Shown here: one piece after another, positions 30,215 to 38,411 of the stretch
Position numbering within the stretch: the stretch's first letter is position 1
How the letters are laid out: each line of letters starts with the position of its first letter
Source: Reyranella soli
GTDB taxonomy: Bacteria; Pseudomonadota; Alphaproteobacteria; Reyranellales; Reyranellaceae
Reading direction: 5' to 3'
NCBI RefSeq assembly: GCF_007992495.1
Contig: NZ_BKAJ01000016.1
Coordinates: forward strand, 1 to 64,000
Length of the DNA: 64,000 nucleotides
Position numbers and translations under genes: made by a program
Notes under the pieces: model-generated
What the model saw: the letters and a program-made list of their open reading frames with translations, nothing else
Databases searched by the model: none
What the model was told of the DNA's origin: nothing

Positions 30215-31675
30215 ATGGCAAGCGTACTGATTTCGGGCGCGGGCCCGATCGGCCTGACCATGGCCAATGAGCTGACGCGCTATGGCATCCCCGTGCGCAT
30301 CGTCGACAAGGAGCCGCAGCGGACCGACAAGTCGAAGGCCCTGGTGCTGTGGAGTCGCACGCTCGAGCTGCTCGAACATGGCGGCTACGTGGAACCCTTC
30401 CTCAAGGCCGGCATGCAGGGCCACGGCGTCCAGATCTCGGACGGCACGAACATCGTGGCGAGCGCCCGCCTCGACATCATGGACACGCCCTATCCCTACG
30501 CCCTGCTGATCGCCCAGAGCGAGACCGAGCGCGTGCTGGAGGAATGCCTTGCCAAGCGCGGCGTCAAGGTCGAGCGTCGCGTGACCATGGAAAGCTTCGC
30601 CGAGAAAGGCGCGGGCATCGAGGCCCTGCTGCGCAAGGCCGACGGGTCGAGCGAGACCGTGCAGGCCGACTGGCTGCTGGGCTGCGACGGCGCCCATTCG
30701 ACGACGCGCCACGGGCTCGGCTTCGCCTTCGAAGGCTCGACCATGGACAGCGACTGGGTTCTGGCCGACATCCACGTCACCGGACTCGATCCGCAGGATC
30801 ACCTGCACATCTTCTGGCATCGCGACGGCATCCTGGCCTTCTTCCCCATCACGCCCGGCCGCTGGCGCGTCATCGGCGATCTCGGGCCGGCAACCGGCAA
30901 CGGCCACCGCGCCGATCCGACCCTGGAGGAGATCCAGGCCCTGATCGCGCATCGCGGCAACGCTGGCATCAAGGCCTCGGACCCGATCTGGCTGTCGGCC
31001 TTCCGCATCAACGAACGCAAGGTCAAGGAATACAGCCGCGGCCGCATCTTCCTGTCGGGCGACGCCGCGCACATCCACAGTCCGGCCGGCGGCCAGGGCA
31101 TGAACACCGGCATGCAGGACGCGTTCAATCTCTCGTGGAAGCTGAACCTGGTCATCAACGGCATCGCCAAGCCGTCGCTGCTCGACAGCTACTCGGTCGA
31201 GCGCAGCGCCGTCGGCGACATGGTCCTGCGCAACGCCGGCGCGATGACCGAGGCCGCGATCACACGCAATCCGCTTGTCCAGAAGCTGCGCAACACGATC
31301 GTCAAGTTCGCGCTCGGCTTCCCGCAGATCGGTCATATCGTCGCTGACACGATGTCGGAGCTCAATATCGGCTATCCGGTAAGCCCGCTCACCGTCGCCG
31401 GCTCGCCGCACGCGCACGGCGTCAAGCCCGGTACGCGCTGGCCGGAGAGTCTGCCCACCGACACGAACAAGTCGCTCTTCGCCGCCATCGGTCCTGCCGA
31501 TGCCGTTGCCGACCTGGCGAAGAAGTTCCCCAAGCTCGTCGAAGCAGCGGCGGCGTCGAAGCACGCCGACCCGCGCGATCTCGTCCTGGTCCGTCCCGAT
31601 GGCTATGTCGGCTTTGCCGGAGCGGCATCCGATCGCGCCGGGGCGGAGGCGTACCTGCGGGGAATCGCGGCCTAG
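30215..31675 (+). CDS. FAD-dependent monooxygenase (PHBH/TfdB-like)
   Basis: 486 residues. FAD motif VLISGAGPIGLTMANELTRY at the N-terminus, the DG motif in LLGCDGAHSTTRHGLG (about residue 155) and the GD motif in FLSGDAAHIHSPAGGQGMNT (about residue 285) define a group A flavin hydroxylase. The short C-terminal domain is thioredoxin-like in relatives. It probably hydroxylates a phenolic or other aromatic ring using NAD(P)H. It lies 18 bases after bcp but is likely a separate function. Convergent with the LysR gene across a repeat-filled gap. Confidence 0.9.
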   Translation: MASVLISGAGPIGLTMANELTRYGIPVRIVDKEPQRTDKSKALVLWSRTLELLEHGGYVEPFLKAGMQGHGVQISDGTNIVASARLDIMDTPYPYALLIAQSETERVLEECLAKRGVKVERRVTMESFAEKGAGIEALLRKADGSSETVQADWLLGCDGAHSTTRHGLGFAFEGSTMDSDWVLADIHVTGLDPQDHLHIFWHRDGILAFFPITPGRWRVIGDLGPATGNGHRADPTLEEIQALIAHRGNAGIKASDPIWLSAFRINERKVKEYSRGRIFLSGDAAHIHSPAGGQGMNTGMQDAFNLSWKLNLVINGIAKPSLLDSYSVERSAVGDMVLRNAGAMTEAAITRNPLVQKLRNTIVKFALGFPQIGHIVADTMSELNIGYPVSPLTVAGSPHAHGVKPGTRWPESLPTDTNKSLFAAIGPADAVADLAKKFPKLVEAAAASKHADPRDLVLVRPDGYVGFAGAASDRAGAEAYLRGIAA

Positions 31676-31710
31676 GCGAGACTGCGTCTGGACGCGACTT
31701 TTCCGAGTTC

Positions 31711-31870
31711 CGGACCGCCGCAGTCTCGCCGCCTCATGCGGAGCGCGGACCTTCCGGTCCGCTCATGATCTTCGTCTTCCGGACCGCGAGCCTCCGGCTC
31801 GCTCAAGCTCATGAGCGAGCTGGAAGCTCGCGGTCCAAAAGAGCAAGAGCGGACCTGGAGGTCCGCGCTC
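31711..31870. repeat. Composite modular palindromic repeat, three modules
   Basis: Outer pair: 31741-31764 (GAGCGCGGACC...GGTCCGCTC) with 31847-31870, close to complementary. Inner pair: 31781-31836, opening GGACCGCGAGC, centre CTCAAGCTCATGAG, ending GCTCGCGGTCC. To the left a third module starting GGACCGCCGCAGTCTCGCC (31711 on) has no partner. The whole 200-base gap between the monooxygenase and LysR stops is therefore repeat. Confidence 0.85.
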
Positions 31871-31878
31871 CGAAGAAC

Positions 31879-32760
31879 CTAGCGGGACTTGCCGATCCAG
31901 GCGCGGAAGATGCGGATCTTGGGGATGGCCGCCAGCTCGGTCGGGTAGAGCAGGCAGTATTGGCGGCCGCTCTTCACGAAGCCGAACGGCGCGACCAGGC
32001 GGCCGAGCTTCAGGTCTTCCATGACCAGCGGTTTGGGCGCCACGGCGACGCCGAGACCAGCGACTGCAGCCTCGAGCAGGAAATAAAAATGCTCGAAGCG
32101 CTGGCCCTTCGGGGCATCGATGTTCGCCGTCTTGACTCTCGCCAGCCAGTCCGCCCAGGCATCGGCCCGCGTCTCGGTGTGCAGCAGCGCGTGTCGACCG
32201 AGATCAGCTGACCGACGCAGCTTGCCGCGCTCAGCCAGCGCCGGACTGCACACCGGGCCGATCTCCTCGTTCATGAAGGCATGGGCCTCGACGCCGTCGG
32301 GCCACGGCCCGGCGCCGATGCGGATCGCGACATCGACGCCCTCGCGTGCGAAGTCGACCGGCGCCGACGATGCCGAGAGCCGCACGTCGATCGCGGGATG
32401 GCGGGCATTGAAGTCGTACAGCCGGGGAATCAGCCAGCGCATCATGAAGGTCGGCAGGCAGGACACGACCAGCGGCCCCTGTCGCGTCGCCGTTGACAAG
32501 CGCGCCGCACTCGCCTCGACGACGTCGAGCGCAGTGCGCGTCGCCGGCAGGAACGCCGCGCCTGCGTCGGTCAGCTCGACACGCCGGTTGAGGCGACGGA
32601 ACAAGCGCACGCCGAGATGCGTCTCGAGTGACTTCATCTGCCGGCTGATGGCGCCGTGCGTGAGATTGAGCTCGCGCGCGGCGGCGCTGAAGCTCAGGTG
32701 CCGCGCGGCCTCCTCGAAGGCCGGCAGCGCCTTCAGGGGCGGCAATCGGCGTCTGGCCAT
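31879..32760 (-). CDS. LysR-family transcriptional regulator (GcvA-like)
   Basis: 293 residues. The N-terminal winged helix reads LPPLKALPAFEEAARHLSFS and AARELNLTHGAISRQMKSLE, followed by LGVRLFRRLNRRVELTDAG and a periplasmic-binding-protein-like effector domain. The pattern with PPLKAL...F is that of the GcvA/AmpR subgroup. It diverges from the serC-like unit with about 80 bases between the starts, the usual layout in which a LysR protein controls the divergent genes. Confidence 0.9.
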   Translation of the reverse strand: MARRRLPPLKALPAFEEAARHLSFSAAARELNLTHGAISRQMKSLETHLGVRLFRRLNRRVELTDAGAAFLPATRTALDVVEASAARLSTATRQGPLVVSCLPTFMMRWLIPRLYDFNARHPAIDVRLSASSAPVDFAREGVDVAIRIGAGPWPDGVEAHAFMNEEIGPVCSPALAERGKLRRSADLGRHALLHTETRADAWADWLARVKTANIDAPKGQRFEHFYFLLEAAVAGLGVAVAPKPLVMEDLKLGRLVAPFGFVKSGRQYCLLYPTELAAIPKIRIFRAWIGKSR

Positions 32761-32839
32761 GACTTGTGATTTTTCCTCACAGAGGCGGTGACATTAGATC
32801 GTTTGTCACGGACCTCCAAGCTCCGCCATCTGTGCGGAG

Positions 32840-33964
32840 ATGAACATCGAAAAACCGAAAGCCCGCCCGGCCAACGGCTGCTTCTCGTCCGGTCCCTGCG
32901 CCAAGCGGCCGGGCTGGTCGCTGCACGGGCTCGCCGATGCCCTGCTCGGCCGCTCGCACCGCTCGCCCGCCGGCAAGGCCAAGCTCGCGAAGGTGATCGA
33001 GCGCTCGCGCGCCCTGCTCGGCATCCCCGCCGACTACCGCATCGGCATCGTGCCCGCCTCCGACACCGGCGCGGTCGAGCTGGCGCTGTGGTCCCTGCTC
33101 GGTCCGCTGGGCGTCGACGTCCTGGCCTGGGAGAGTTTCGGCGAGACCTGGGCCAACGACATCTCCGCAGAGCTGAGGCTTGGCGACGTGCGCGTATTCG
33201 AGGCGCCGTACGGCCGCCTGCCCGACCTGACGCAGGCCTCGCCCGAGCGCGACATTGTGTTCGCCTGGAACGGCACGACCTCGGGCGTACGCATCGCCGA
33301 TGCGCGCTGGATCGCCGACGACCGCAAAGGGCTCACCATCTGCGACGCCACGTCGGCGGCCTTCGCCATGGCGCTCCCGTGGCACAAGCTCGATGTCACA
33401 ACCTGGTCGTGGCAGAAGGCGCTGGGCGGCGAGGCCCAGCACGGCATGATCGCCCTCAGCCCGCGCGCCGTGCAGCGCCTGGAAAGCCACAAACCGTCGT
33501 GGCCGCTGCCGAAGATCTTCCGCCTGACGCAGAACGGCCGGCTCAGCGAAGGCATCTTCAAGGGCGAGACCATCAACACGCCGTCGCTGCTGGCGGTCGA
33601 GGATCATCTCGACGCGCTGAAATGGGCCGAGGCCATCGGCGGCCTGCCGGCACTGATCGGCCGCGCCGAAGCCAACCTCGCCGCCATCGAGGACTGGGTG
33701 GCGCGCTCGCCCTGGGTCGCCTTCCTGGCCGAGAACAAGGCCGAACGCTCCTGCACCTCGGTCTGCATGAAAGTCGTTGATGCAGCCGTGGCGCCGAAGA
33801 AGCTCGCTGCCTTGCTCGAAGCCGAGCGGGTCGCCTTCGACATCGGCGCCTATCGCCATGCGCCATCCGGACTGCGCCTGTGGGCAGGCGCTACGGTCGA
33901 GACGAGCGATCTTCTGGCGCTCTTCCCCTGGCTCGACTGGGCGCGGGCAAAAGTCACCGCGTGA
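32840..33964 (+). CDS. serC: Phosphoserine aminotransferase-like PLP enzyme
   Basis: 374 residues of the class V aminotransferase fold, matching the phosphoserine transaminase form common in alphaproteobacteria: early [27 protein letters not shown], and the PLP lysine in [16 protein letters not shown] (about residue 195). It would interconvert phosphohydroxypyruvate and phosphoserine. However, serA is not adjacent here; instead the gene overlaps a deacylase gene, which overlaps an SLC13 transporter gene, so a different keto/amino acid is conceivable. The end overlaps the next start by GTGA. Confidence 0.86.
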   Translation: MNIEKPKARPANGCFSSGPCAKRPGWSLHGLADALLGRSHRSPAGKAKLAKVIERSRALLGIPADYRIGIVPASDTGAVELALWSLLGPLGVDVLAWESFGETWANDISAELRLGDVRVFEAPYGRLPDLTQASPERDIVFAWNGTTSGVRIADARWIADDRKGLTICDATSAAFAMALPWHKLDVTTWSWQKALGGEAQHGMIALSPRAVQRLESHKPSWPLPKIFRLTQNGRLSEGIFKGETINTPSLLAVEDHLDALKWAEAIGGLPALIGRAEANLAAIEDWVARSPWVAFLAENKAERSCTSVCMKVVDAAVAPKKLAALLEAERVAFDIGAYRHAPSGLRLWAGATVETSDLLALFPWLDWARAKVTA

Positions 33965-34959
33965 CCCGCATCGCCGCCACCATCGATCTCGACGGGCCGG
34001 GCGTGCAGCACGGCTTCCTGAAGGTGCCACACTCCACCCACGACTCGGCCTATGGCTGGATCCCGGTGCCGATCACGGTCGCCGCCAACGGCGACGGTCC
34101 CGCCGTCCTGCTGATCGCGGGCAACCATGGCGACGAATACGAGGGCCAGATCGCGCTGATGAAGCTGGTGCGCTCGCTCGACCCGTCGCGACTGCGCGGC
34201 CGGCTGATCGTGCTCTCGGCCGCGAACTATCCCGCCGTGATGGCCGGCCGCCGCGTCTCGCCGATCGACGACGGCAATCTCAACCGCTGCTTCCCCGGCA
34301 ACGCCAACGGCACGCCGACGGAGATGATCGCCCACTACATCGAAAGCGTGCTTCTGGCGCGCTGCCAGTACTGCCTCGACCTGCATTCCGGCGGCAGCTC
34401 GCTGGAATATGTCGCCCACGCCCATGCGCGGCGGCCGGAAGACGCAAAACGCCGGGCAGCGACCGAGGCGCTGATCACCGCCTTCGGCGCGCCCTATGGC
34501 GGCCTGGTCAGGCCGCTGCAGGGCGAGCCGCGCACCCTGTCGGCGGCGGCGGAGCGCCAGAACGTCGTCTACCTCAATGCCGAGCTGGGCGGCGGCGGCA
34601 CGGTCTCGCATGAGCTGGTGGCGATGGCCGAACGCGGCGTGCGCCGCGCACTGGCATCGATCGGCCTGCTGCCGAGCGACCCGGCAACACCGCCGGCGTG
34701 CGGCATGCGCGCCTTCTCCGTCGAAGGCGCCGCGAACTATGTCTACTGCCTCGAGGACGGCCTGTTCGAGCCCTATGCCCGGCTCGAAGAGGACGTCGCC
34801 GCCGGTCAGCCGGCGGGCGCCCTGCACTTTCCCGGCACGCCGTGGCGGCCGCAGCAGGTCGTGACCTTCGGGGCCACCGGCATGGTGCTGTGCCGCCGCT
34901 TTCCCGGCTGGGCGCGACGCGGCGATTGCCTGTTCCAGCTGGCGAGTCCCGTGCGATGA
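33961..34959 (+). CDS. Succinylglutamate desuccinylase/aspartoacylase-family deacylase (DoeB-like)
   Basis: 332 residues, zinc carboxypeptidase-like. Metal ligands are expected in [14 protein letters not shown] (His and Glu) and in [14 protein letters not shown] (His). [17 protein letters not shown] is close to the wording of N-acetyl-diaminobutyrate deacetylase DoeB of ectoine breakdown. It should remove an acyl group from an amino acid or diamino acid. Start: a GTG at 33961 overlapping the serC-like stop; the open frame further upstream is antisense-free but lacks conserved residues. Overlaps the transporter start. Confidence 0.84.
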   Translation: MTRIAATIDLDGPGVQHGFLKVPHSTHDSAYGWIPVPITVAANGDGPAVLLIAGNHGDEYEGQIALMKLVRSLDPSRLRGRLIVLSAANYPAVMAGRRVSPIDDGNLNRCFPGNANGTPTEMIAHYIESVLLARCQYCLDLHSGGSSLEYVAHAHARRPEDAKRRAATEALITAFGAPYGGLVRPLQGEPRTLSAAAERQNVVYLNAELGGGGTVSHELVAMAERGVRRALASIGLLPSDPATPPACGMRAFSVEGAANYVYCLEDGLFEPYARLEEDVAAGQPAGALHFPGTPWRPQQVVTFGATGMVLCRRFPGWARRGDCLFQLASPVR

Positions 34960-36326
34960 AGAAGGAGCTTTGGCTGGCGATTGCACTCGCGGCCTATGCC
35001 GCGGCGCGCGTGGCTCCGCCGGTGGCCGACCTCACCGAGGCAAGCCAGGCCGCGCTGGCCGTCACCATCGCCGGCACGATCCTGTGGATCAGCGAAGCCG
35101 TGCCACTCGGTGTCACGGCGCTGCTGGTGGTCGTGCTGCTGGCGATCAATCCCGGCATGCGTCTGCCCGACGCCCTGCACGGCTTCACCTCGGAGGTGAC
35201 CTTCTTCCTGGTCGGCGTGGCCGCGATCGGCATCGCTGTCGAGGCGAGCGGCCTGGCGCAGCGCGCCGCGCGCTTCCTGGCGCGAAGCGCCAAAGGCAAT
35301 CCGACGCGGCTCTATGTGCAGATGATCGTGTCGCTGCCGGCGCTTGCCTTCCTCGTGCCCTCGGCGATCACGCGCAACGCCATCCTCATTCCGGCATATC
35401 GCGAGGCGCTCGACAGCATGGGCGTCGGCAAGTCGGGCCGCGTCGGCCGGGCGCTGATGCTGGCGCTCGGCATGCTGAACCCGCTCGCCTCGTCGGCGCT
35501 GCTGACCGGCGGCATCGCCTCGATCGCCGCGGCGACTCTTTTGGGCGGCTTCTCCTGGCTGGGCTGGTTCGCCCTGATGGCCGTGCCCTACTACGCGCTG
35601 ATCTTTCTGGGTGGCATCTGGCTGCGCATGATGGTTGGGCCGTTCGAGAGCGGCGGTCCGTGCAGCGTCAAGGCCATCGCTGAGCCCCTGTCGACCGGCG
35701 AGATCAAGACGCTGGTCATCCTCGCCGCCACGGCGCTGCTCTGGCTTACCGACGCCTGGCATCACCTGTCGCCGGCGATCCCGGCCCTGATGGCGGCCAT
35801 CGTGCTGCTGATACCGCGCATCGGCTCCCTCACCTGGAAGCAGTTCGAGAGCAAACTGTCGTGGGGCCTGATCCTGACCGTCGGCGCCTCGATGTCGCTG
35901 GCGCACAGCATGATCGACACCGGCGCGGCCGCGTGGCTGGGCGCGGTGTTCGTCGACCACGTCACCGCGGTCTCCGTCGCCCCCATGGCGATCGTCGTGC
36001 TGCTGGTGATCACGGTCGCGCTGGTGCATCTCGCCATCACCAACCTCGCCGCCTGCATGGCGCTCCTGATCCCGATCGCCGTCACCATCGCCCAGGCGGC
36101 GCATCTCAACCCGCTGGTCTGCGGCCTGATCGTCACCATCGCCGTCGATGCGGTCATCCTCTATCCGGTGCAGACCGCGGCCAACCTGCTGGCCTACGAG
36201 GCCGGCTACTTCCCGAGCGCCGACGTGCGGCGACTGGGGCTCGGCATGCTGGTGCTGACCATCGCCGTCGCCCTGCTGGTGCTACCCTACTGGTCGCTGC
36301 TCGGCCTGCCGTTGGTGCCGACATGA
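34956..36326 (+). CDS. SLC13/DASS-family transporter
   Basis: 456 residues, about 11 hydrophobic segments, of the divalent-anion:sodium symporter family: early TILWISEAVPLGVTALLVV, FLVGVAAIGIAVEASGL, and the conserved PSAITRNAILIPAYR and LAITNLAACMALLIPI segments near the substrate/sodium sites. Relatives carry di- and tricarboxylates, sulfate or N-acylated dicarboxylic amino acids. ATG at 34956 overlaps the deacylase stop (ATGA). Third gene of a tight three-gene unit; the likely cargo is the acyl compound that the deacylase cleaves. Confidence 0.9.
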   Translation: MKKELWLAIALAAYAAARVAPPVADLTEASQAALAVTIAGTILWISEAVPLGVTALLVVVLLAINPGMRLPDALHGFTSEVTFFLVGVAAIGIAVEASGLAQRAARFLARSAKGNPTRLYVQMIVSLPALAFLVPSAITRNAILIPAYREALDSMGVGKSGRVGRALMLALGMLNPLASSALLTGGIASIAAATLLGGFSWLGWFALMAVPYYALIFLGGIWLRMMVGPFESGGPCSVKAIAEPLSTGEIKTLVILAATALLWLTDAWHHLSPAIPALMAAIVLLIPRIGSLTWKQFESKLSWGLILTVGASMSLAHSMIDTGAAAWLGAVFVDHVTAVSVAPMAIVVLLVITVALVHLAITNLAACMALLIPIAVTIAQAAHLNPLVCGLIVTIAVDAVILYPVQTAANLLAYEAGYFPSADVRRLGLGMLVLTIAVALLVLPYWSLLGLPLVPT

Positions 36327-36327
36327 T

Positions 36328-36464
36328 GCGGGAGCGCGGGCCTCTGGCCCGCTCATGGTCTTCATCTTCAGGACCGCGCGCGTCTCGCGCGCTCATGTTC
36401 ATGAGGCGCGCGAGACGCGCGCGGTCCGCAAGAACATGAGCGGGCCGGAGGCCCGCGCTCCCGC
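36328..36464. repeat. Nested modular palindromic repeat between convergent genes
   Basis: Outer arms of 30 bases start GCGGGAGCGCGGGCC (36328) and end GGCCCGCGCTCCCGC (36464) with one mismatch. The inner hairpin 36371-36426 opens GGACCGCGCGCG, is centred on TCATGTTCATGA and ends CGCGCGCGGTCC. It begins 2 bases after the transporter stop and ends 5 bases before the receptor stop, so it fits as a two-way terminator or mRNA stabiliser. Confidence 0.9.
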
Positions 36465-36468
36465 AGTT

Positions 36469-37431
36469 TCAGACCTTGATGTCAGCCTTCTTGATGATCT
36501 CGCCGAACGAGGCGCGCTCGCGCTCGACGGTGGCGCCAAACGCCGCCTGGTCCTGGTAGCTCGCGTAGTTGCCGCTGGTCACCAGCTTCTCGCCGATCGC
36601 GGGATCCTGCGATGCCTCGCCGATCGCCTTGGCGAGCTTGTCGATCGCGACCTGGGGCGTGCCCTTGGCGGCGAGGATGCCGTACCAGGCGTCGCCGCCG
36701 ATCTTGCCCAGCCCCTGCTCCTTCAAGGTCGGGATGTCGGGCTTTCCGGGCCAGCGCTTCTCGCCCAGGATCGCAAAGCACTTCAGTCGACCGGCGGCGA
36801 TGTGCGGCAGCGTCGTCGGATCGAACTGGACCTGGATCTGGCCCGACAGCAGGTCCTGCGTCGCGGGTGCGCTGCCCTTGTAGGGCACGTGCACCATCTT
36901 CACGCCGGCTTCGATGTTGAACATCTCGCCGTAGAGCTGGGTGATGGTGGCGAGCCCGGCCGAGCCGAAGTTGATCTTGCCGGGGTTGGCCTTGGCGTAG
37001 GCGATGAACTCCTGGAGGTTGTTGGCCGGTACCTCCGGGTTGATGCCCATGCCGATCCACGACGTCGCCACGCGCGCCACCGGAACGAAGTCCTTGCCCG
37101 GATCGTAGGGCAACGGCTGCAGATGCTGCGTGATGCAGACCATGGCCGTGGTCGTGGTCAGGAACGTGTAACCGTCGGTCGGCGAATTCTTGACGTGCTC
37201 GGCGCCGATCGCGCCGCTGGCGCCGGCCCGGTTGTCGAACAGCACGCTCTGTCCCAGCAACGCGCCGGCGCGCTCCAGCACCAGGCGCGTCGTGATGTCA
37301 GACGGACCGCCCGGCGGATAGGGAATGACGATACGGATCTGCTTGTTCGGCCAGTCGGCCCCTGACGTACTTTGTGCAGACGCGACGGCCGGGGCCGCTA
37401 CAAGGCCTCCGATGAAACTCCTTCTGAGCAT
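36469..37431 (-). CDS. Bug/TctC-family periplasmic solute receptor
   Basis: 320 residues. A short signal MLRRSFIGGLVAAPAVASAQ is followed by PNKQIRIVIPYPPGGPSDIT, the family hallmark, then FDNRAGASGAIGAE and YDPGKDFVPVARV. Binds an organic acid in the periplasm; no TctAB partner nearby. It starts 42 bases after the amidohydrolase stop on the same strand, so the two are probably co-transcribed and the receptor may capture the amidohydrolase substrate or a relative. Confidence 0.93.
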   Translation of the reverse strand: MLRRSFIGGLVAAPAVASAQSTSGADWPNKQIRIVIPYPPGGPSDITTRLVLERAGALLGQSVLFDNRAGASGAIGAEHVKNSPTDGYTFLTTTTAMVCITQHLQPLPYDPGKDFVPVARVATSWIGMGINPEVPANNLQEFIAYAKANPGKINFGSAGLATITQLYGEMFNIEAGVKMVHVPYKGSAPATQDLLSGQIQVQFDPTTLPHIAAGRLKCFAILGEKRWPGKPDIPTLKEQGLGKIGGDAWYGILAAKGTPQVAIDKLAKAIGEASQDPAIGEKLVTSGNYASYQDQAAFGATVERERASFGEIIKKADIKV

Positions 37432-37473
37432 CCTGGTTTCCTCCCGATTTTTTGCCGTTTTGGCATTTCTTGT

Positions 37474-38316
37474 TCAGCGCTTCTTCGGCGCCCAGCCATA
37501 GATCTTGCTCAAGCTTCCGCCCATCAGCGTGGCGCGGTCGCTGTCGGACAGCCAGTCCTCGGCGCGGAAGGAATCCACGCCCTGCTTGTAGGTCAGCAGG
37601 TTCACCGCGCGCGTCCAGTCGGTGCCCCACATGCAGCGATCAAGGCCGAAGGTGTTCAGGATCTGGTCGACCGGCTTGCGGATGTCCTTGTAGGGGAACG
37701 GCTCGTGGCTGAGCGTGCAGGCGCCGCTGATCTTGACCACGATGTTCTTGTGCGGCGCCAGGGCCAACAGCAACGGCAGCTCCGCCCACGGCTCCTTCGG
37801 CGCCGGCGGATGGAAAGGCTGCTCGAGGCCGAGATGGTCGACGACCAGCGTCGTGTTGGGATTGCGCTTGGCGAGCTCGGCCACCTGCGGAAGGCGGCCA
37901 CGGCACATCAGGTTGACCGCCAGGTCGTTCTTGCCCGCGGTCGACAGCACCTTGTTGATGCCAGGATCGGCCGGGTCGCTCGAGACGTCGGGGTTCATCA
38001 TGATTCGCACGGCGACCGTGCCGTCCATCTTCGCCCATTCCTCGATCGTCTCGCCGACCTTGGGATCGTTGGGATTGACCGGCTTGATGAGCGCGAACCG
38101 GTTGGGGAACTGCTTGTGCACGCCGACCGCATAGCTCGCGTCCCAGCGATACATGGCGAACACCGAGATCAGCAGCGCGCCGTCGACACCGACCTCGTCC
38201 ATCGCCTTGATCATGTCGGCGCCGGTGACCTCGGGCGGCCCGGCCAGCACCGAGACCCACGGCCGGCCCGGATGGTTGCGCTCGTAGCAATGAACCTGCA
38301 CATCGATCGTCGCCAT
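37474..38316 (-). CDS. Amidohydrolase-2 family protein (PDC-hydrolase/decarboxylase-like)
   Basis: 280 residues. The TIM-barrel amidohydrolase-2 fold is suggested by TIDVQVHCYERNHPG, the central VVDHLGLEQPF (His) and the catalytic Asp in RCMWGTDWTRAV. The usual D-x-H-x-H opening is D-V-Q-V-H here, so the first metal-ligand His is Gln; members such as 2-pyrone-4,6-dicarboxylate lactonase can work without metal. ATG 38316 has GGGAGG eight bases upstream; an earlier in-frame ATG does not. Probably a hydrolase or decarboxylase for an aromatic-derived acid. Confidence 0.8.
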   Translation of the reverse strand: MATIDVQVHCYERNHPGRPWVSVLAGPPEVTGADMIKAMDEVGVDGALLISVFAMYRWDASYAVGVHKQFPNRFALIKPVNPNDPKVGETIEEWAKMDGTVAVRIMMNPDVSSDPADPGINKVLSTAGKNDLAVNLMCRGRLPQVAELAKRNPNTTLVVDHLGLEQPFHPPAPKEPWAELPLLLALAPHKNIVVKISGACTLSHEPFPYKDIRKPVDQILNTFGLDRCMWGTDWTRAVNLLTYKQGVDSFRAEDWLSDSDRATLMGGSLSKIYGWAPKKR

Positions 38317-38411
38317 CGGTCGGGCCTCCCGGAACGCGTCACTCAACGATCGGCGAGGCTAGCCCGCCGCGACGCTTGCCGCCAGCAGGCGCGCGGCTCT
38401 ACGTTTCGCAG

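Noticed and set aside
36328..36464. Classical intrinsic terminators at the palindromic repeats
   Set aside because: The hairpins are strong but none is followed by a clear U run, so I list them as repeats and only suggest a terminator role.
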